Assembly (NCBI GenBank): GCA_002421905.1
Contig: DISK01000014.1
Location: forward strand, 1 to 64,000
Source: Micavibrio sp. UBA6212
Lineage (GTDB): Bacteria; Pseudomonadota; Alphaproteobacteria; Micavibrionales; Micavibrionaceae
Reading direction: 5' to 3'
DNA length: 64,000 bases
This document shows, in pieces, positions 1 through 7,654 of this stretch; positions within the stretch are counted from its first letter, which is position 1; each line of letters begins with the position of its first letter. The notes beneath the pieces were generated by a model. It had not been told where the DNA came from, made no database searches, and was given only the letters and a program-made list of their open reading frames with translations. A program made the translations under genes and the position numbers.

Positions 1-151
1 AACCACATTCATAAGCAGAAAGTTTTTCACTATCAGGCTTATTTTTGCCGATCACAAAAGGAACGACCGTCATCACACTGGCCATCACCAGAGCAATGCC
101 AAGAAACACCAGAATAGGCAAATACTGCAAAAGAAAATCTGTTGAGGCCAT
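1..151 (-). CDS. nuoA: NADH-quinone oxidoreductase subunit A (N-terminal part, runs off the window edge)
   Basis: Only the first 50 codons are present. NuoA is a small membrane subunit of respiratory complex I, which passes electrons from NADH to quinone and pumps protons across the inner membrane. The visible protein begins MASTDFLLQYLPILVFLG, has a first membrane helix at about residues 8-35, and reaches the family hallmark SAYECG just before the edge, which in NuoA lies in the loop after helix 1. Start is the ATG at 151. The rest of a nuo operon would lie to the left on the minus strand. The identification is firm for so short a fragment because of the YECG motif. Confidence 0.88.
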   Translation of the reverse strand, partial: MASTDFLLQYLPILVFLGIALVMASVMTVVPFVIGKNKPDSEKLSAYECG

Positions 152-263
152 AATTCAAGAATCCGGTCAAAGTTAATGGACACAACAGACCACAAAACGC
201 CTTTTGCTTCAAGGGGGAAGCAAAAACTAATAAAACAAATATGCAGGAAAATAAAAGGCACCC

Positions 264-340
264 TGGCGCGAACGACGGGACTTGAACCCGCGACCTCCTG
301 CGTGACAGGCAGGCATTCTAACCAACTGAACTACGTCCGC
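264..340 (-). tRNA. tRNA-Asp (GTC)
   Basis: A cloverleaf can be folded by eye. The acceptor stem is GCGGACG/CGTTCGC with discriminator G and an encoded CCA at 264-266. The anticodon stem CCTGC/GCAGG carries the loop CTGTCAC, so the anticodon is GTC (Asp). The T-arm contains GGTTCAAGTCC. It lies between ald and nuoA on the same strand. Confidence 0.96.
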
Positions 341-363
341 GTTAGGGTGGTCTGTTAATAATA

Positions 364-386
364 GTTTGCCCTGAGCTTGTCAACAG
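364..386. repeat. Fragment resembling a widespread CCCTGAGCTTGTC dispersed repeat
   Basis: GTTTGCCCTGAGCTTGTC followed by AACAG resembles the palindromic repeat with core GCCCTGAGCTTGTCGAAGG that I recall from many proteobacterial genomes. It sits directly upstream of the tRNA-Asp gene. Only one arm is intact. The assignment rests on memory of the motif, not on a search. Confidence 0.4.
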
Positions 387-432
387 AAACTGTAAGAAAA
401 AAATTTAATTTTCTCTCTGCCCAATATTTCCA

Positions 433-1542
433 TTAATCCCTAAGAGAAACATAAGGCAAATCAAGGGATTGTGCCACATTCCTATGCGTGACCTGCCCTC
501 TGCAAATATTCAGCCCCGCACGCAAGCCGGGATCAAATTCAAAGGCGGCTTCCCACCCCATATCCGCAAGTTTAAGGGCATATGGCAAAACAGCATGATT
601 AAGGGCCATGGTAGAAGTCAAAGGGACAGCCCCCGGCATATTGGCAACACAATAATGTATAACGCCGTCCACAACAAAAATCGGGTCGGCATGGGTGGTC
701 GGGTGGGACGTCTCGAAACATCCCCCTTGGTCAATCGCAATATCGACCATCACCGCACCGTTTTTCATGGTGGAAAGCATTTCGCGTGTGACCAGTTTTG
801 GTGCCGACGCGCCGGGAACCAGAACAGATCCAATCACCAGATCTGCATCCTTGATCTGTTCCTCAACTGCATCCGCCGTTGAATATAAAACTTCGGCACG
901 TCCTGCAAAATAATCATCCAGCTGGCGTAACCGATCCGCTGATTTTTCCAGAATGGTCACGCGGGCTTCCATACCGACTGCCATCCGTGCGGCATTAAAT
1001 CCTGCTACGCCGCCTCCCAAAACCAGGACATGAGCAGACGGCACACCGGCAACGCCACCCAACAACTTACCCTCACCACCCAGATGCTTCATCAGATAGT
1101 GCGCGCCCTCTTGAACGGACAACCGCCCCGCAACTTCACTCATTGGCGCCAGTAATGGCAAACCATATCCATTGGGATTTGTAACTGTTTCATACGCAAT
1201 AGCGACGCAACGGGATTTAATCAGCCCTTCGGCTTGCGCCCGATCGGCGGCCAAATGCAAATAAGTGAAAAGAATTTGATCTTCCCGCAACATCTCGCAT
1301 TCTTGGGCTTGGGGCTCCTTGACCTTCACGATCATTTCAGATTTTTCAAAAACCTCGGCAGCGCTGCTTGCAATTTCAGCTCCGGCTGATTTATACGATT
1401 CATCATCAAATCCGATGCCGGCCCCTGCGCCTGCCTCAACCAACACGGCATGACCATGGCGCACCATTTCCCGCACAGATGATGGGGCCATTCCGACCCG
1501 ATGTTCCTGTTTTTTAATTTCTTTAGGCACACCAATACGCAT
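433..1542 (-). CDS. ald: Alanine dehydrogenase
   Basis: Catalyses reversible NAD-dependent oxidative deamination of L-alanine to pyruvate and ammonia in the cytoplasm. At 369 residues it has the usual length. The N-terminus MRIGVPKEIKKQEHRVGM is typical of the AlaDH/PNT family, TYLHLAAD (about residues 92-99) carries the catalytic histidine, and VLVLGGGVAGFNAARMA (about 173-189) is the Rossmann dinucleotide-binding loop. The C-terminal half keeps the DIAIDQGGC segment. Start is the ATG at 1542 with AGGAGG just upstream. It is transcribed alone toward the tRNA-Asp gene. PNT alpha subunit is excluded by length and by these alanine dehydrogenase motifs. Confidence 0.95.
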   Translation of the reverse strand: MRIGVPKEIKKQEHRVGMAPSSVREMVRHGHAVLVEAGAGAGIGFDDESYKSAGAEIASSAAEVFEKSEMIVKVKEPQAQECEMLREDQILFTYLHLAADRAQAEGLIKSRCVAIAYETVTNPNGYGLPLLAPMSEVAGRLSVQEGAHYLMKHLGGEGKLLGGVAGVPSAHVLVLGGGVAGFNAARMAVGMEARVTILEKSADRLRQLDDYFAGRAEVLYSTADAVEEQIKDADLVIGSVLVPGASAPKLVTREMLSTMKNGAVMVDIAIDQGGCFETSHPTTHADPIFVVDGVIHYCVANMPGAVPLTSTMALNHAVLPYALKLADMGWEAAFEFDPGLRAGLNICRGQVTHRNVAQSLDLPYVSLRD

Positions 1543-1603
1543 TAGAACCTCCTGTTTTTGAACAAAAAGATAGTAGCGCGTCTATAGACACAAGAAAACA
1601 AAG

Positions 1604-1625
1604 AAAAAGCGCTGCAAAGCAGCGC
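1604..1625 (-). terminator. Intrinsic terminator after the 56-aa ORF
   Basis: On the minus strand GCGCTGC-TTT-GCAGCGC is a perfect 7-bp hairpin followed by TTTTTC (plus-strand AAAAA at 1604-1608). It lies 37 bases past the stop of the small ORF and before ald, so it would separate the two. Confidence 0.8.
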
Positions 1626-1661
1626 GAAAGTTTAGAACAAGGAAATAAAACGAAAAAAATC

Positions 1662-1832
1662 TTAAGTCATATTCAGGGTCGGTGCATCCAGACCGACACT
1701 TCGTTCAATCGAAGGGGCCGCCGATGCAGATGCACTACAAATCATGGCTTTATTCTGCTCGAATTCCGGGGTCGTGACGCGTAACGCCAAAGATTGATCC
1801 TCATTTCTCGAAACACTGAAAACTCTTGCCAT
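1662..1832 (-). CDS. Small conserved-looking protein of unknown function, 56 aa
   Basis: An open frame starting MARVFSVSRNEDQSLALR and ending DAPTLNMT. I do not recognise it. Reasons to believe it is a gene are a good ribosome site (AGGAGA six bases before the ATG at 1832), a position between trmB and ald on the same strand, and a strong intrinsic terminator shortly after its stop. It has a Ser/Ala-rich middle (CSASASAAPS), two basic residues near the N-terminus and no membrane segment or signal peptide. It could be read from its own promoter or by read-through from metK-trmB, whose end is 61 bases upstream. Confidence 0.55.
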   Translation of the reverse strand: MARVFSVSRNEDQSLALRVTTPEFEQNKAMICSASASAAPSIERSVGLDAPTLNMT

Positions 1833-1893
1833 ATCTATCTCCTGAATACAGTTTAAGAATACGGCGAATCATTTAATTTTCTGTTAAATCAGC

Positions 1894-2616
1894 TTAAACT
1901 GAGACTTTGCGGGGCTTACGCTTATAAATCAGATAGGTTTGGCAACGTCCGGCATCCTTGCCTTTGCTCTCATATCGTGTGGACATCCAGCCATTCGGCG
2001 CGGTTTTCCAATCCTCTGACCGCTCTGCCGTCCATTCGAAATGGGGGCACTGTACGGTTTGCGTAACCATCCACTCTGCCAATTCATCCACATCGGTGGT
2101 TTGAAGCATCACCCCGCCATCCTTCATGACACGGGCAAAAACCTCAAGATTCTCTGCACTGACAATCCGACGCTTATGGTGGCGCGATTTTGGCCAAGGA
2201 TCAGGATTAAGAATATAAAGAAAATCAACCGACGCATCTTCCAGAGAATTCAGAACCATCAATGCATCATCCATATGCACACGGAAATTTTCCGGCACAG
2301 GCTCTTTGAACTCTTTCAAAAAGGCAGTCATCCCGTTGATATAAGGTTCGGCCCCAATGAAATGGTCATCAGGGAATTGTCCCATAATATAGTGAAGGTG
2401 CTCCCCGCTTCCGAAACCGATCTCGAAATGGAGTTTGTCAACCGGATGCCCGAACAAATCAGCCGGAGATTTATCCCTATTTTCAGTTAAAAGCTCTTCC
2501 GCAATTTTTCTTTGCGGCAGAACTGTATCCAGAACATCCAGACGGGCCTTATGCATGGGGCGGCCCATACGCCGCCCAAATACCCGCCTAACCTTCTTGT
2601 CTTTGCTTTCGGTCAT
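1894..2616 (-). CDS. trmB: tRNA (guanine-N7-)-methyltransferase
   Basis: Transfers a methyl group from SAM to N7 of G46 in the variable loop of tRNAs. The 240-aa protein carries HFEIGFGSGEHL (about residues 64-75, SAM-binding motif I of the TrmB family) and NPDPWPKSRHHKRRI (about 137-151), the TrmB-specific catalytic and tRNA-contact block. Its ATG at 2616 directly abuts the metK stop codon (TAG-ATG with no gap), so the two are co-transcribed and probably translationally coupled. The pairing is logical because MetK makes the SAM that TrmB uses. Confidence 0.96.
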   Translation of the reverse strand: MTESKDKKVRRVFGRRMGRPMHKARLDVLDTVLPQRKIAEELLTENRDKSPADLFGHPVDKLHFEIGFGSGEHLHYIMGQFPDDHFIGAEPYINGMTAFLKEFKEPVPENFRVHMDDALMVLNSLEDASVDFLYILNPDPWPKSRHHKRRIVSAENLEVFARVMKDGGVMLQTTDVDELAEWMVTQTVQCPHFEWTAERSEDWKTAPNGWMSTRYESKGKDAGRCQTYLIYKRKPRKVSV

Positions 2617-3795
2617 CTATCCTAAAATCTTTTGTAAATCGTTCACCAGATCCAGCTTCTCCCAAGAGAACCCACCATCTTCTTGCGGTTGACGCCCAAA
2701 ATGACCATAGGCCGCAGTACGCGCATAAATCGGACGATTAAGTTTCAGATGGGTGCGGATCGCACGCGGGCTGAGGTCTAACACTTTTAACAAGGCGTTG
2801 ACAAGCTCTGTTTCTGGAACAGTTCCCGTTCCGAATGTATCGACATAAACAGAAATTGGCTTGGAAACACCGATTGCATAGGACAACTGGATCAGACATT
2901 TATCAGCATATCCGGCGGCAACAATATTTTTCGCGGCATATCGCGCGGCATAAGCCGCAGACCGATCAACCTTGGTGGGGTCTTTTCCCGAAAAGGCTCC
3001 CCCGCCATGAGGCGCTGCACCACCATATGTATCGACGATAATCTTACGTCCCGTAAGTCCTGAATCTCCGACTGGCCCACCGATTACAAACCGTCCGGTT
3101 GGGTTGATATACAGTTCAGAATCATCACACATCCAGCCTTCCGGCAAGGTTCGTTCAATATATGGCTTTACCAGCTCGCGTACATCCGACTGGCTCATTG
3201 AATCATTATGTTGTGTAGAAAGGACAATCGACTTGACCCTGACGGGTACACCGTCCCGATACTCCAAAGTAACTTGTGATTTGGCGTCTGGCCCAAGCTG
3301 GGATAAAATACCGGCATGACGATCGTTGGCAAGAACATGTAAGATATTGTGGGCATAAAAGATCGGAGCAGGCATCAAAACCTCAGTCTCACGACACGCA
3401 TATCCGAACATTATACCCTGATCGCCAGCACCCTCATCTTTTTCTCCGGCTGCATCAACGCCTTGAGCAATATCGGCAGACTGGGTATGCAATCGGCAAT
3501 CAATCTGGACTTTTTCCCAATTAAATCCCTCTTGCTCGTACCCTATGTCGCGGATCGCCTCGCGGGTCAGTTGGTCGATGTCAGCGCGCGGGATATCCTC
3601 GGAACATCTGGTTTCCCCGATAATCCCGACAAAATCGGTAGTAGCGACTGTTTCAATGGCCGTACGGGCAAAAGGATCAATCGACAAGAACGCATCCACC
3701 AAAGTATCCGAAATTCGGTCACAAAGCTTATCCGGATGCCCTTCAGACACAGATTCGCTTGTAAAAATGTAATCTTTTAATAGGGTACTGGCCAT
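2617..3795 (-). CDS. metK: S-adenosylmethionine synthetase
   Basis: Makes SAM from methionine and ATP with tripolyphosphate as intermediate. The 392-aa product matches family length. Seen motifs are SEGHPDKLCDRISD (about 15-28, ATP/metal binding), GAGDQGIMFGYA (about 119-130) and GGGAFSGKDPTKVDRSAAY (about 257-275, the glycine-rich phosphate loop). I chose the ATG at 3795 (MASTLLKDYIFTSESV) over an in-frame start 19 codons earlier because homologues begin here and GAGGTG precedes it. Upstream is an XRE regulator on the same strand, 77 bases away. I looked for a SAM riboswitch in the gap and could not assign one. Confidence 0.97.
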   Translation of the reverse strand: MASTLLKDYIFTSESVSEGHPDKLCDRISDTLVDAFLSIDPFARTAIETVATTDFVGIIGETRCSEDIPRADIDQLTREAIRDIGYEQEGFNWEKVQIDCRLHTQSADIAQGVDAAGEKDEGAGDQGIMFGYACRETEVLMPAPIFYAHNILHVLANDRHAGILSQLGPDAKSQVTLEYRDGVPVRVKSIVLSTQHNDSMSQSDVRELVKPYIERTLPEGWMCDDSELYINPTGRFVIGGPVGDSGLTGRKIIVDTYGGAAPHGGGAFSGKDPTKVDRSAAYAARYAAKNIVAAGYADKCLIQLSYAIGVSKPISVYVDTFGTGTVPETELVNALLKVLDLSPRAIRTHLKLNRPIYARTAAYGHFGRQPQEDGGFSWEKLDLVNDLQKILG

Positions 3796-3872
3796 GTGGA
3801 CACCTCGGATCGGGAGAAAATCAAGAAAATATATCCCGCAAGGTAATATCACTTCACAAAAAACAAAAGCCC

Positions 3873-4370
3873 CTATTCGGAGCTTTTGAAATTTTTAGCC
3901 ATTTGTTTGAGCATTTTCAGGAAGTCTTTCCTGAGCTTTTCATCAGTGATCGTATAATATGTACGAACCAGCTCGATTGTTTCCTTACGATTAAGAACAT
4001 CGCTGCTCTCTTCACCGCCTGCGCTGTCATCAACAAAGGAATCTTGCCCTGTTTCGGCAAAACCGGTCTGAATGCCAATTTGTGTGTTGGATGCATAAAA
4101 ACCTTCGAAAAAGTAGGCAACCGGAACTTCCAGAACACGTGAAAACTGGTACAAACGACTTGCACTCAAGCGGTTACGACCTTTTTCATATTTTTGAACC
4201 TGCTGGAAGGTAATCCCTGCCGCTTCTGCGAGATTCTCTTGCGTAATTCCGATAAGATTACGCCTGGATCTAAGTTTCTGCCCCACATAGACATCAACCG
4301 GATTAGGAGTTTCTCCATCAACGGAACTTCTGCGAGGATTTCTGGTCTTTTTTATTGGTGCTGCACTCAT
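3873..4370 (-). CDS. XRE-family transcriptional regulator next to metK
   Basis: A 165-aa DNA-binding protein. Residues about 28-82 form a Cro/CI-type helix-turn-helix: GQKLRSRRNLIGITQENLA, ITFQQVQKYEKGRNRLSASR and LEVPVAYFFEG. An acidic linker (about 110-125, DSAGGEESSD) leads to an alpha-helical tail LVRTYYTITDEKLRKDFLKM. A regulator of this type commonly precedes metK in Alphaproteobacteria; the target is not known to me. The divergent region toward rimP (4371-4708) contains an inverted repeat TATGT-CAAA-ACATA at 4504-4517 that could be its operator (inference). Confidence 0.85.
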   Translation of the reverse strand: MSAAPIKKTRNPRRSSVDGETPNPVDVYVGQKLRSRRNLIGITQENLAEAAGITFQQVQKYEKGRNRLSASRLYQFSRVLEVPVAYFFEGFYASNTQIGIQTGFAETGQDSFVDDSAGGEESSDVLNRKETIELVRTYYTITDEKLRKDFLKMLKQMAKNFKSSE

Positions 4371-4594
4371 TGTTTTCTTCCGTTCAATTTTTTACATTTA
4401 TTCTAGAAAGAATTTCGTTTTCCTTAAATGCATGAGAAATGGAAACATCTCAACAAATCTTAGGTATAATTATTAAAAAAAACTTACATAACCACCGATT
4501 GAATATGTCAAAACATACTCAGATATCGTTATTCCACAAAATTTAACAAAAACAAAGAATTTCTTTCACCCCCCTTACGTAAAGCAAAAAAAAC

Positions 4595-4623
4595 TTGCGT
4601 CAACGCCTACAAAAGTATATAAA
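4595..4623 (+). promoter_or_regulatory. Candidate sigma-70 promoter of the rimP-nusA-infB operon
   Basis: TTGCGT (4595-4600), a 17-base spacer, and TATAAA (4618-4623), about 90 bases before rimP. It lies in the otherwise gene-free 4371-4708 interval, which is AT-rich and also holds the leader hairpin. No transcription data; the call is by consensus only. Confidence 0.5.
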
Positions 4624-4652
4624 GCCCCAAAATAACCTGCAATTTATGACAG

Positions 4653-4683
4653 GGTGGGCTCGAAATAGAGACCCGCCTTTTTT
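4653..4683 (+). terminator. Terminator-like attenuator hairpin in the rimP leader
   Basis: GGTGGGCTC-GAAATA-GAG(A)CCCGCC is a 9-bp stem with one bulged A, followed at once by TTTTTT. It stands after the candidate promoter and 26 bases before the rimP ATG, so it would act as a leader attenuator for the whole operon, or as the end of a short leader RNA. It cannot serve the preceding gene, which is on the other strand. Confidence 0.75.
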
Positions 4684-4708
4684 GTTACAAAAATTTTAGA
4701 TAGCTTGA

Positions 4709-5245
4709 ATGAATACACAACAAGAGAAAAAAATATCCAAATTTATTGAGCCCGTGATCGCAGATCTGGGCTATGAGCTGGTCGCATTACGAGTCATCGG
4801 AAGTCAGAAATTGCAGACACTGCAAATCATGGCCGAAGATCCATCGACCCAGACTCTGGATTTGAATGGCTGTACAAAAATCAGCCGCGCAGTTTCGGCT
4901 ATTCTGGATGTCGAAGACCCATTTGCGAGCCCCTACCAGCTGGAAGTCAGCTCCCCGGGGATTGACCGCCCACTGGTTCGCGCGCGGGATTTCGAATCTA
5001 ATATAGGCTTCGAAGCAACTATTGAAACGCAGACACCTGCTGAAAACGGGCAGAAAAAATATCGTGGAAAGATCCTGTCTTTTACGGGCGATATGGTGAC
5101 ACTGAGTACAGATACCGGAGAGGAAGAAATCGAACTCGCCGACATAGTAAAAGCAAAACTGGTTTTGACTGATGAGCTGATTAAAGCCAACCAGAGCAAA
5201 AGACCGAAACAACAAGAACAAATACAAGAACAACAAGAAGAATAA
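4709..5245 (+). CDS. rimP: Ribosome maturation factor RimP
   Basis: Needed for assembly of the 30S subunit. The 178-aa protein has the RimP N-terminal domain (FIEPVIADLGYELVALRVIG near residues 12-31, then LDLNGCTKISRAVSAILD) and LEVSSPGIDRPL (about 79-90), the family signature, followed by the SH3-like C-terminal barrel (about 95-150). The tail is a Lys/Gln-rich run (SKRPKQQEQIQEQQEE) longer than usual and probably disordered. It is the first gene of the operon with nusA, whose start follows after 27 bases. The ribosome site is weak, which fits control through the leader. Confidence 0.94.
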   Translation: MNTQQEKKISKFIEPVIADLGYELVALRVIGSQKLQTLQIMAEDPSTQTLDLNGCTKISRAVSAILDVEDPFASPYQLEVSSPGIDRPLVRARDFESNIGFEATIETQTPAENGQKKYRGKILSFTGDMVTLSTDTGEEEIELADIVKAKLVLTDELIKANQSKRPKQQEQIQEQQEE

Positions 5246-5272
5246 AAGTTACAAATCCAAGGAGCATAAAAA

Positions 5273-6820
5273 ATGAGTCGTATTGAAATCCTTCAGGTCG
5301 CAGATGCAGTTGCCCGCGAAAAAAATATGGATCGCGAGATTATCATTACTGCAATCGAGCAAGCCATTCAAAAAGCCGGACGGTCTAAATATGGCCACGA
5401 ACATGATATCCGCTGCCATATTGACCGCAAAACTGGGGAAACCCAGCTCAAGCGCTACAGAACAGTCACCCAGACCGATCTCATCGAAAACGAAGCTGCT
5501 CAAATCACTGTTGAGCAAGCTCGCCGTGAAAAATCTGATGCAGAAGTCGGAGATATTCTGATTGATACCCTGCCTGCTTTTGATTATGGACGTGTTGCTG
5601 CCCAGACCGCCAAACAGGTCATCATGCAAAACATTCGCGAAGCAGAACGTGAACAACAATATGATGACTATAGAAACCGTGTTGGTGAAATCATCAACGG
5701 TGTAATCAAGCGTGTTGAATACGGTAACGCCACCATTGATCTGGGACGTGCCGAAGCTGTCTTGCGTCGTGATGATACAATCCCTCGCGAACATTTGAAG
5801 GTCGGCGAACGCGTTCGCGCATACATCTATGATGTCCGCCGTGAAGTTCGTGGCCCACAAATTTTCCTCTCCCGTACCCGTGGAGAATTTATGGCACAGC
5901 TTTTTGCTCAGGAAGTTCCTGAAATTTATGATGGCGTCATTGAAATCAAATCTGTTGCTCGTGACCCTGGTAGTCGTGCAAAAATTGCCGTCTTCTCGCA
6001 TGACAACGGAATGGACCCTGTGGGTGCTTGTGTCGGGATGCGCGGAAGCCGTGTTCAGGCCGTTGTAACCGAACTCGGTGGTGAAAAAATCGACATTATT
6101 CCATGGTCTCCAAATATCGCGACCTTTATCGTGAACGCCTTGGCCCCTGCTGAAGTTACCAAAGTGGTGATGGATGAAGAAAAACGCCGTCTGGATGTTG
6201 TGGTTCCTGATGAACAATTGTCTCTGGCAATTGGCCGTCGTGGTCAGAACGTTCGCTTGGCCTCTATTCTGACTGGCTGGTACATTGATATTCTGACTGA
6301 AGAAGAAGAAACCAAACGCCGTCAGGATGAATTTAACACCCGTTCTGCCCTGTTTATCGAAGCTCTTGATATTGATGATGTGATTGCCCGCCTGCTGATC
6401 GCGGAAGGCTTTATCAAAGTCGAAGAGATTGCAGAAACACCAACCGAAGAACTGGCCTCGATCGAAGGGTTCAATGAAGAAATCGGTGAAGAGCTTAAAA
6501 ACCGTGCCGAAAACTGGCTGGTGGCAAAAGCCGAAGAACTTAAGAACCGTCAAGCCGAACTGGGACTGGCTGATGACCTCGTCGCTTTCGCAGGTCTGAC
6601 CACATCCCAAATCATCAAACTGGGTGAGAATAATATCAAAACCCTTGATGATCTGGCAGATCTGGCTGGTGACGAACTGGTTGAAATTCTTGGAGAAAAA
6701 GAAATCACCGAATCTACTGCGAACGACCTGATTATGAAGGCCCGCCAGCACTGGTTTGCTGAAGATGATGCTGTTGCCGCTGCTATTGCAGCGAATGCAG
6801 ACTCTGCTCCAACCGCGTAA
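5273..6820 (+). CDS. nusA: Transcription termination/antitermination factor NusA
   Basis: Binds RNA polymerase and the nascent transcript to control pausing, termination and antitermination. The 515-aa protein shows the N-terminal RNAP-binding domain (about 1-130), an S1 domain (GEIINGVIKRVEYGNATIDL, about 142-161), tandem KH domains (GACVGMRGSRVQAV and IGRRGQNVRLA, about 250-330) and two C-terminal helix-hairpin-helix acidic repeats (ASIEGFNEEIGEEL; TLDDLADLAGDELVEIL), the arrangement seen in proteobacterial NusA. AAGGAG lies seven bases before the ATG at 5273. A 500-codon antisense open frame across it is a codon-bias shadow. Confidence 0.97.
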   Translation: MSRIEILQVADAVAREKNMDREIIITAIEQAIQKAGRSKYGHEHDIRCHIDRKTGETQLKRYRTVTQTDLIENEAAQITVEQARREKSDAEVGDILIDTLPAFDYGRVAAQTAKQVIMQNIREAEREQQYDDYRNRVGEIINGVIKRVEYGNATIDLGRAEAVLRRDDTIPREHLKVGERVRAYIYDVRREVRGPQIFLSRTRGEFMAQLFAQEVPEIYDGVIEIKSVARDPGSRAKIAVFSHDNGMDPVGACVGMRGSRVQAVVTELGGEKIDIIPWSPNIATFIVNALAPAEVTKVVMDEEKRRLDVVVPDEQLSLAIGRRGQNVRLASILTGWYIDILTEEEETKRRQDEFNTRSALFIEALDIDDVIARLLIAEGFIKVEEIAETPTEELASIEGFNEEIGEELKNRAENWLVAKAEELKNRQAELGLADDLVAFAGLTTSQIIKLGENNIKTLDDLADLAGDELVEILGEKEITESTANDLIMKARQHWFAEDDAVAAAIAANADSAPTA

Positions 6821-6842
6821 AAATGGAAAGGTTGCTAAATAT

Positions 6843-7637
6843 ATGGCAAGGAAAGAGCCTGAATTATTCTATCATCCTGTCGTAGGGGGTATGTCCCCTG
6901 CGGCTGTGGCGATGTTTAATTTTCAGGCCTTCCGTCCTAAACCAGCAACTCCCGCGATACCCGTAAAGCAACAGCAAAGTGACCTGTTTCAATCCGAAAC
7001 CGTCACCCCTGCTGTTTTCGAGTCATCCTCCCTCCCCTCATATTCGGAAAGGAAGACCATGAATCTGCTAAAAACCTCGACTTGTGCGGTCACCGGAGAA
7101 CTCCTGCCACGAAACCAGATGATACGGTTTGTCATCTCCCCCGATAAGAAAGTGGTCGCTGATCTGACCGGAAAGCTTCCGGGTCAGTTTTTGTGGATAA
7201 GTGCCAACCGCGCGACGCTCAAAAAGGCAATCTGGCGGAACAGCTTTGCTGGACAAGCTCGGGAAACCGTTGAAATTCCAGATAATCTGCTCGAAACTAT
7301 TGAAAATGGGCTGCTTAAACTATCTTTACAGATGGTAAGTCTGGCAAAAAGGTCGGGAGATCTGACATTTGGTTTCTCGAGAACCGACGAAGCCTTGCGT
7401 TCCCATAGTGCTGGCGTGTATGTTGTGGCACAAGATTCGAGCGAAAATGGCCGCGAGAAGTTGGAACGTCTGGCCATACATCAGGATTTACCTGTGATCG
7501 ACTTCTGGACATCTGCTGAACTGTCTGCTGCGATCGGGGAACACAACACCAACCATTTAGCGATTGCCAAGGGGGCAATGGCTCAGAATATTCTGGAACT
7601 AATAACAAAATTAAACTCTGTTAAATCAGAAGCATAG
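6843..7637 (+). CDS. ylxR: YlxR-family (DUF448) RNA-binding protein with an L7Ae-like C-terminus
   Basis: Sits between nusA and infB as in most bacteria; family members bind RNA and their role is poorly defined. From about residue 73 the protein reads LKTSTCAVTGELLPRNQMIR and FVISPDKKVVADLTGKLPG, the DUF448 fold, then a C-terminal L7Ae-like domain (SGDLTFGFSRTDEAL through HLAIAKGAMAQNIL). The ATG at 6843, 22 bases after nusA, adds 72 residues rich in Pro/Gln/Ser before the DUF448 domain. An alternative ATG at 7059 has a better ribosome site (GGAAAGGAAG) and would give a standard 192-aa protein. I keep the longer form because the frame is open and the operon is otherwise compact, but the start is uncertain. 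Confidence 0.8.
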   Translation: MARKEPELFYHPVVGGMSPAAVAMFNFQAFRPKPATPAIPVKQQQSDLFQSETVTPAVFESSSLPSYSERKTMNLLKTSTCAVTGELLPRNQMIRFVISPDKKVVADLTGKLPGQFLWISANRATLKKAIWRNSFAGQARETVEIPDNLLETIENGLLKLSLQMVSLAKRSGDLTFGFSRTDEALRSHSAGVYVVAQDSSENGREKLERLAIHQDLPVIDFWTSAELSAAIGEHNTNHLAIAKGAMAQNILELITKLNSVKSEA

Positions 7638-7654
7638 GATGAGAAGTTAGAAGA

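Noticed and set aside
3796..3872. SAM riboswitch between the XRE gene and metK
   Set aside because: The 77-base gap lacks the conserved strands I know for SAM-II, SAM/SAH or SAM-V aptamers; only a ribosome site is visible.
5249..6751. 500-codon open frame on the minus strand opposite nusA
   Set aside because: It is a composition shadow of NusA: no ribosome site, no recognisable domain, and it is Phe/Asn/Asp-rich as expected from antisense of this codon usage.
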